NCBI GenBank assembly: GCA_949450265.1
Contig: CASTMW010000019.1
Location: 1-16,991 of the forward strand
DNA: 16,991 bases
Direction: 5' to 3'
Source: an uncultured Eggerthellaceae bacterium
Lineage (GTDB): Bacteria > Actinomycetota > Coriobacteriia > Coriobacteriales > Eggerthellaceae
The position numbers were made by a program, and so were the translations under genes. Below the pieces are notes generated by a model. The model was not told where the DNA came from, ran no database searches, and worked only from the letters and a program-made list of their open reading frames with translations. Positions 14,847-16,991 of this stretch are shown in pieces (position 1 is the stretch's first letter; each line of letters starts with the position of its first letter).

Positions 14847-14861
14847 GGGAGCCGCGCTCCC
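14847..14861 (-). other. Small stem-loop between rplK and rplA
   Basis: GGGAGC (14847-14852) pairs with GCTCCC (14856-14861) around a three-base loop, within the 93-nt gap upstream of rplA. It is not followed by a T-run. It could be a translational control or processing element, possibly L1-related. I see no clear match to the ribosomal L1-binding site. Confidence 0.35.
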
Positions 14862-14914
14862 TTCCACTTGATGTTCTCGAAAGCCCTTCGGACTCTCGCT
14901 TACGATACGGTGTG

Positions 14915-15433
14915 CTAGGCAGCTGCGCCGTCGCCCTCGTCGACGGATTCACCCTTCAACAGAGCGGCCAGCTTGCGTGTCACCTCGTACTTCTTCTTCA
15001 TCTCGCGCCCTTCGATGCGCACGCCCATAGAGCGAGCGGTACCGGCGATGATCTCCTTCGCCGCATCGATATCGTTCGCATTCAGGTCGGGCATCTTGAT
15101 CTCGGCTATCTCGGTCAGCTGCGCATCGGTCAGCGTGCCAACGCTCTGCAGCTGCGGGATGCCCGCGCCGCTCTGGATGCCCAGCTTCTCCTTGATGAGC
15201 ACCGCGGCAGGCGGGGTCTTGCAGATGAAGGTGAACGACTTGTCCTCGTACACCGTGATCTCCACCGGGATGATGGTGCCCGCCTGGTCCTGCGTCTGGG
15301 CGTTGAACGCCTGGCAGAACTGCATGATGTTGACGCCCTGGGCGCCCAGTGCAGGGCCGACCGGAGGCGCCGGATTCGCCTGACCAGCCGGGATCTGAAG
15401 TTTGATGAAGCCTGTTTCTTTCTTGTCAGCCAT
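14915..15433 (-). CDS. rplK: 50S ribosomal protein L11 with C-terminal extension
   Basis: The protein has 172 residues against the usual 140-145. The canonical core runs from KLQIPAGQANPAPPVGPALG to GTARSMGVRIEG (about 1-142). L11 forms the GTPase-associated centre with 23S rRNA and is needed for the stringent response through RelA. Residues 143-172 are extra. They are Lys-rich at first (MKKKYEVTRKLAALLKGE) and then acidic and Gly/Ala-rich. The reading frame is unbroken and ends with TAG, so this is an extension and not a frameshift. AAGGA precedes the ATG. It follows nusG after a 99-nt gap. Confidence 0.97.
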   Translation of the reverse strand: MADKKETGFIKLQIPAGQANPAPPVGPALGAQGVNIMQFCQAFNAQTQDQAGTIIPVEITVYEDKSFTFICKTPPAAVLIKEKLGIQSGAGIPQLQSVGTLTDAQLTEIAEIKMPDLNANDIDAAKEIIAGTARSMGVRIEGREMKKKYEVTRKLAALLKGESVDEGDGAAA

Positions 15434-15532
15434 CGTGGTTCCTTACGTTCTTGGTTCGTCTTACCTATATAGCATGCGCGATCGTGAGAAGCCCCTGTCC
15501 ACGAGGGCACGGTCGCGCCGGATATCCATAGT

Positions 15533-16063
15533 TCAGATGCGCGCCACCTGGTCGAAGGTCAATTCCACCGGAGTCTCGCGCCCGAAGATAGACACCATGA
15601 CGCGAACCTTGCCCGCGTCCGGCATGACCTCGGCCACGATACCGTCGAAATCCTTGAGCGGACCGTCGGTCACATGCACCGACTGGCCTTCCTCCAGTGT
15701 GGTGGAAGTGCGCTTGGGAGTCTCGATGGAGGTACGCTTCATGATCTTGTTGTACTCTTCGCGCGTCAGCGGACTGGGATTGCCCTGGCTGCCCACGAAG
15801 CCGGTGACACCAGGAGTGTTGCGCACGGCCGCCCAGCTGCGATCGTCCATTTCCATCTTCACCAGCACATAGCCGGGGAACACTTTCTTCTCCGTCTCCT
15901 TGCGACGCCCCCCATCGCGGATCTCAGCGACGCGCTCTGTGGGGATCTCGATCTTGAAGACGTTATTCTCAAGACCCATCGTCTCAACACGGGTCTCGAG
16001 GTTGCTCTTCACCTTGTTCTCGTAACCGGAATAGGTATGAAGGACGTACCATTTCTTCGCCAT
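15533..16063 (-). CDS. nusG: Transcription termination/antitermination factor NusG
   Basis: At 176 residues this is standard length. The N-terminal NGN domain opens with KKWYVLHTYSGYENKVKSNLE and includes KVFPGYVLVKMEMDDRSWAAVRNTPGVTGFVG. The C-terminal KOW domain shows EEGQSVHVTDGPLKDFDGIVAEV. NusG binds RNA polymerase, affects pausing and Rho termination, and links transcription to ribosomes. The ATG begins three bases after the secE stop codon, with GAGGA inside the secE 3' end serving as its ribosome-binding site. Confidence 0.98.
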   Translation of the reverse strand: MAKKWYVLHTYSGYENKVKSNLETRVETMGLENNVFKIEIPTERVAEIRDGGRRKETEKKVFPGYVLVKMEMDDRSWAAVRNTPGVTGFVGSQGNPSPLTREEYNKIMKRTSIETPKRTSTTLEEGQSVHVTDGPLKDFDGIVAEVMPDAGKVRVMVSIFGRETPVELTFDQVARI

Positions 16064-16066
16064 GCT

Positions 16067-16726
16067 CTATTCCTCCGAACCTTCCGCAGCGGTCTGCTCT
16101 GCCTCGGCAGGTTGAGCATCGGCGTCAGCAGTGTCGGCTGCGCCATCAGCGGTAGCCTCGGTTGCCAGCGCATCACCTGCGACCGCTTCGCCATCCGTTG
16201 CCACATCGCCTTCCACCGCACCCTCGGCGCTGGAATCAGTGGTCTGCAATCCCACGTTGCCATCATCATCTGCGCTCTCCACTTTAGGAGCCGTCTGCTC
16301 CACTTCGATGCTGGAGACACCAATCAGGGCAGGCGTGATGATGAAATTATCTAGGATGGCAACGTAGATGCCGAAGAACAGCAGCGCAGCGATCACTACG
16401 CCCGTCCACTGGCCCACGTCCTTCTTGGAAGGCCAGGTGACGCGCTGCAGTTCGCCCTTCACATCGCGAAGGAACTGGAAGCGCTTCTTCTTCGGCTTCG
16501 CTTTCTCCGACTTCTTGGCATCAGAGCCCTTAGCCTCTGCCTTCTCAGGCTTGGCCGTATCCTTCGACCTTTTCAGAAGGCCGCCCTTCTTCTCCGCTTC
16601 AGCTTCGGCATCAGCCTTGTCGGTAGAAGCCTCTTCCACTTCCACCGTTTCCAGCTCGCGATCGGCCTTGCGGGCCTGGCGTGCTGCGGATGCTTTCGCC
16701 TTCTGGGTCTTCGATCTCTTAGCCAT
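16067..16726 (-). CDS. secE: Preprotein translocase SecE with long acidic tail
   Basis: The SecE core is at about 82-138: RFQFLRDVKGELQRVTWPSKKDV followed by one membrane helix (about 107-131). SecE stabilises SecY in the Sec channel. The protein is 219 residues because of two extensions. An N-terminal Lys/Ala/Glu-rich segment (1-80) is common in actinobacteria. A C-terminal segment (140-219) is rich in Asp, Glu, Ala, Thr and Gly with only one Lys, which is not usual. With N-in/C-out topology this tail would lie outside the membrane. ATG at 16726 is preferred over the upstream in-frame ATG at 16774, since AGAGGA lies just upstream and the longer start would fall inside a palindrome in the leader. 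Confidence 0.93.
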   Translation of the reverse strand: MAKRSKTQKAKASAARQARKADRELETVEVEEASTDKADAEAEAEKKGGLLKRSKDTAKPEKAEAKGSDAKKSEKAKPKKKRFQFLRDVKGELQRVTWPSKKDVGQWTGVVIAALLFFGIYVAILDNFIITPALIGVSSIEVEQTAPKVESADDDGNVGLQTTDSSAEGAVEGDVATDGEAVAGDALATEATADGAADTADADAQPAEAEQTAAEGSEE

Positions 16727-16761
16727 GTGATCCTCTGCTACGCTTCTCTTACCGTCAGAGC

Positions 16762-16791
16762 GCTCGGAGGGCATCTCCGAGCCTTCTTATA
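16762..16791 (-). promoter_or_regulatory. Candidate secE promoter element and palindrome
   Basis: TATAAG on the minus strand (16786-16791) could be a -10 element, though no good -35 is seen. Immediately downstream GCTCGGAG (16762-16769) and CTCCGAGC (16775-16782) form a perfect 8-bp stem with a five-base loop. If transcription starts near 16779, the palindrome straddles the start site and could be an operator or a 5' stem-loop of the secE-nusG message. Confidence 0.4.
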
Positions 16792-16796
16792 ACGCC

Positions 16797-16820
16797 AAAC
16801 AAGCAGCCCGGGGCTGCTCG
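16797..16820 (-). terminator. Likely weak terminator or attenuator after tRNA-Trp
   Basis: AGCAGCC (16802-16808) pairs with GGCTGCT (16812-16818) around a three-base loop, extendable by a G-T and a C-G pair. On the minus strand it is followed by an interrupted T-run (TTGTTT). It lies between the tRNA 3' end and secE, so it may end the rpmG-tRNA transcript or only reduce read-through. Confidence 0.55.
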
Positions 16821-16830
16821 TGATGCAAGC

Positions 16831-16907
16831 TGGCAGGCCAGGAGGGACTCGAACCCCCAACATGCGGTTTTGGAGACCGCCGCTCTACCAATTGGAGCTA
16901 CTGGCCT
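16831..16907 (-). tRNA. trnW: tRNA-Trp (CCA anticodon)
   Basis: The cloverleaf folds cleanly. The acceptor stem is AGGCCAG with CTGGCCT, the D stem GCTC/GAGC, the anticodon stem GCGGT/ACCGC, and the loop CTCCAAA gives anticodon CCA. The T arm has TTCGAGT in its loop. The discriminator base is G, as expected for Trp, and the 3' CCA is encoded in the DNA. It lies 28 nt after rpmG and upstream of secE, a common arrangement. Confidence 0.97.
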
Positions 16908-16935
16908 ATTGCCTGTCTACGAAAAATCCTGATGC

Positions 16936-16991
16936 CTAGCGAGTCTCGCGATGCACAGTGTGGTGCTGACACCACTTGCAGTACTTCTTGA
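16936..16991 (-). CDS. rpmG: 50S ribosomal protein L33, C-terminal part
   Basis: Only the last 17-18 codons are in the window, ending KKYCKWCQHHTVHRETR then TAG. The C-x2-C followed by H-x-x-H-R-E-T-R matches the C-terminus of L33, here the second half of a zinc-ribbon-type (four-Cys) version. The position just before tRNA-Trp, secE and nusG supports the call. The 5' end lies beyond the window. Confidence 0.9.
   Translation of the reverse strand, partial: KKYCKWCQHHTVHRETR

Noticed and set aside
1..16991. CRISPR arrays, insertion sequences, prophage or integrase genes
   Set aside because: I saw no regular repeat-spacer pattern, transposase-like protein, terminal inverted repeats or phage genes. 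tRNA-Trp shows no duplicated 3' end indicating an attachment site.

Overview
The window reads as chromosomal DNA of a high-G+C actinobacterium. The best fit is the Coriobacteriia, probably an Eggerthellaceae-like anaerobe. That placement is an inference from gene content: menaquinone methyltransferase, Tat export, HypA/HypB nickel maturation, and the rpmG-tRNA-Trp-secE-nusG-rplK-rplA order with an unusually extended SecE. No 16S gene is present to confirm it. All genes but one lie on the minus strand, so transcription runs mostly from high to low coordinates.

Region 1 (16991 to 14057): ribosomal and translocase block. It holds the 3' end of rpmG (L33), tRNA-Trp with an encoded CCA, secE, nusG, rplK (L11) and rplA (L1), closed by a clear hairpin-plus-T terminator just after rplA. 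SecE has an 80-residue acidic tail after its membrane helix, and L11 has about 30 extra C-terminal residues.

Region 2 (14007 to 10014): three tightly packed genes. They encode a NYN-nuclease/OST-HTH RNA-binding protein, a CPA1-type Na+/H+ antiporter with a large cytoplasmic tail, and the demethylmenaquinone methyltransferase UbiE/MenG (ATGA overlap with the antiporter). Facing them is the only plus-strand gene (9122-10027). It joins a Phd/YefM-like N-terminal segment to a DUF3320-like C-terminal region and overlaps the ubiE 3' end.

Region 3 (8869 to 1692): a long run of same-strand genes with very short gaps or overlaps, probably one operon. The order is a SurA-N-like lipoprotein, an amidohydrolase homologue with a degraded metal site, a small one-helix membrane protein, tatA/B, tatC, hypA, hypB, nadE and an orphan DesK/NarX-type histidine kinase. 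Tat export plus nickel chaperones fits a cell that matures and exports hydrogenase-type or other cofactor enzymes, but no hydrogenase structural gene is present.

Region 4 (1580 to 1): a separately promoted locus. A radical SAM/SPASM protein with a possible N-terminal RRE-like segment is followed, after an 18-nt gap filled by a near-perfect Shine-Dalgarno, by an ORF of only 28 codons with two cysteines. A perfect 9-bp hairpin comes next, then the start of another gene that runs off the window. This architecture fits a RiPP (ribosomally made, modified peptide) locus and is the most promising candidate for an undescribed system here.
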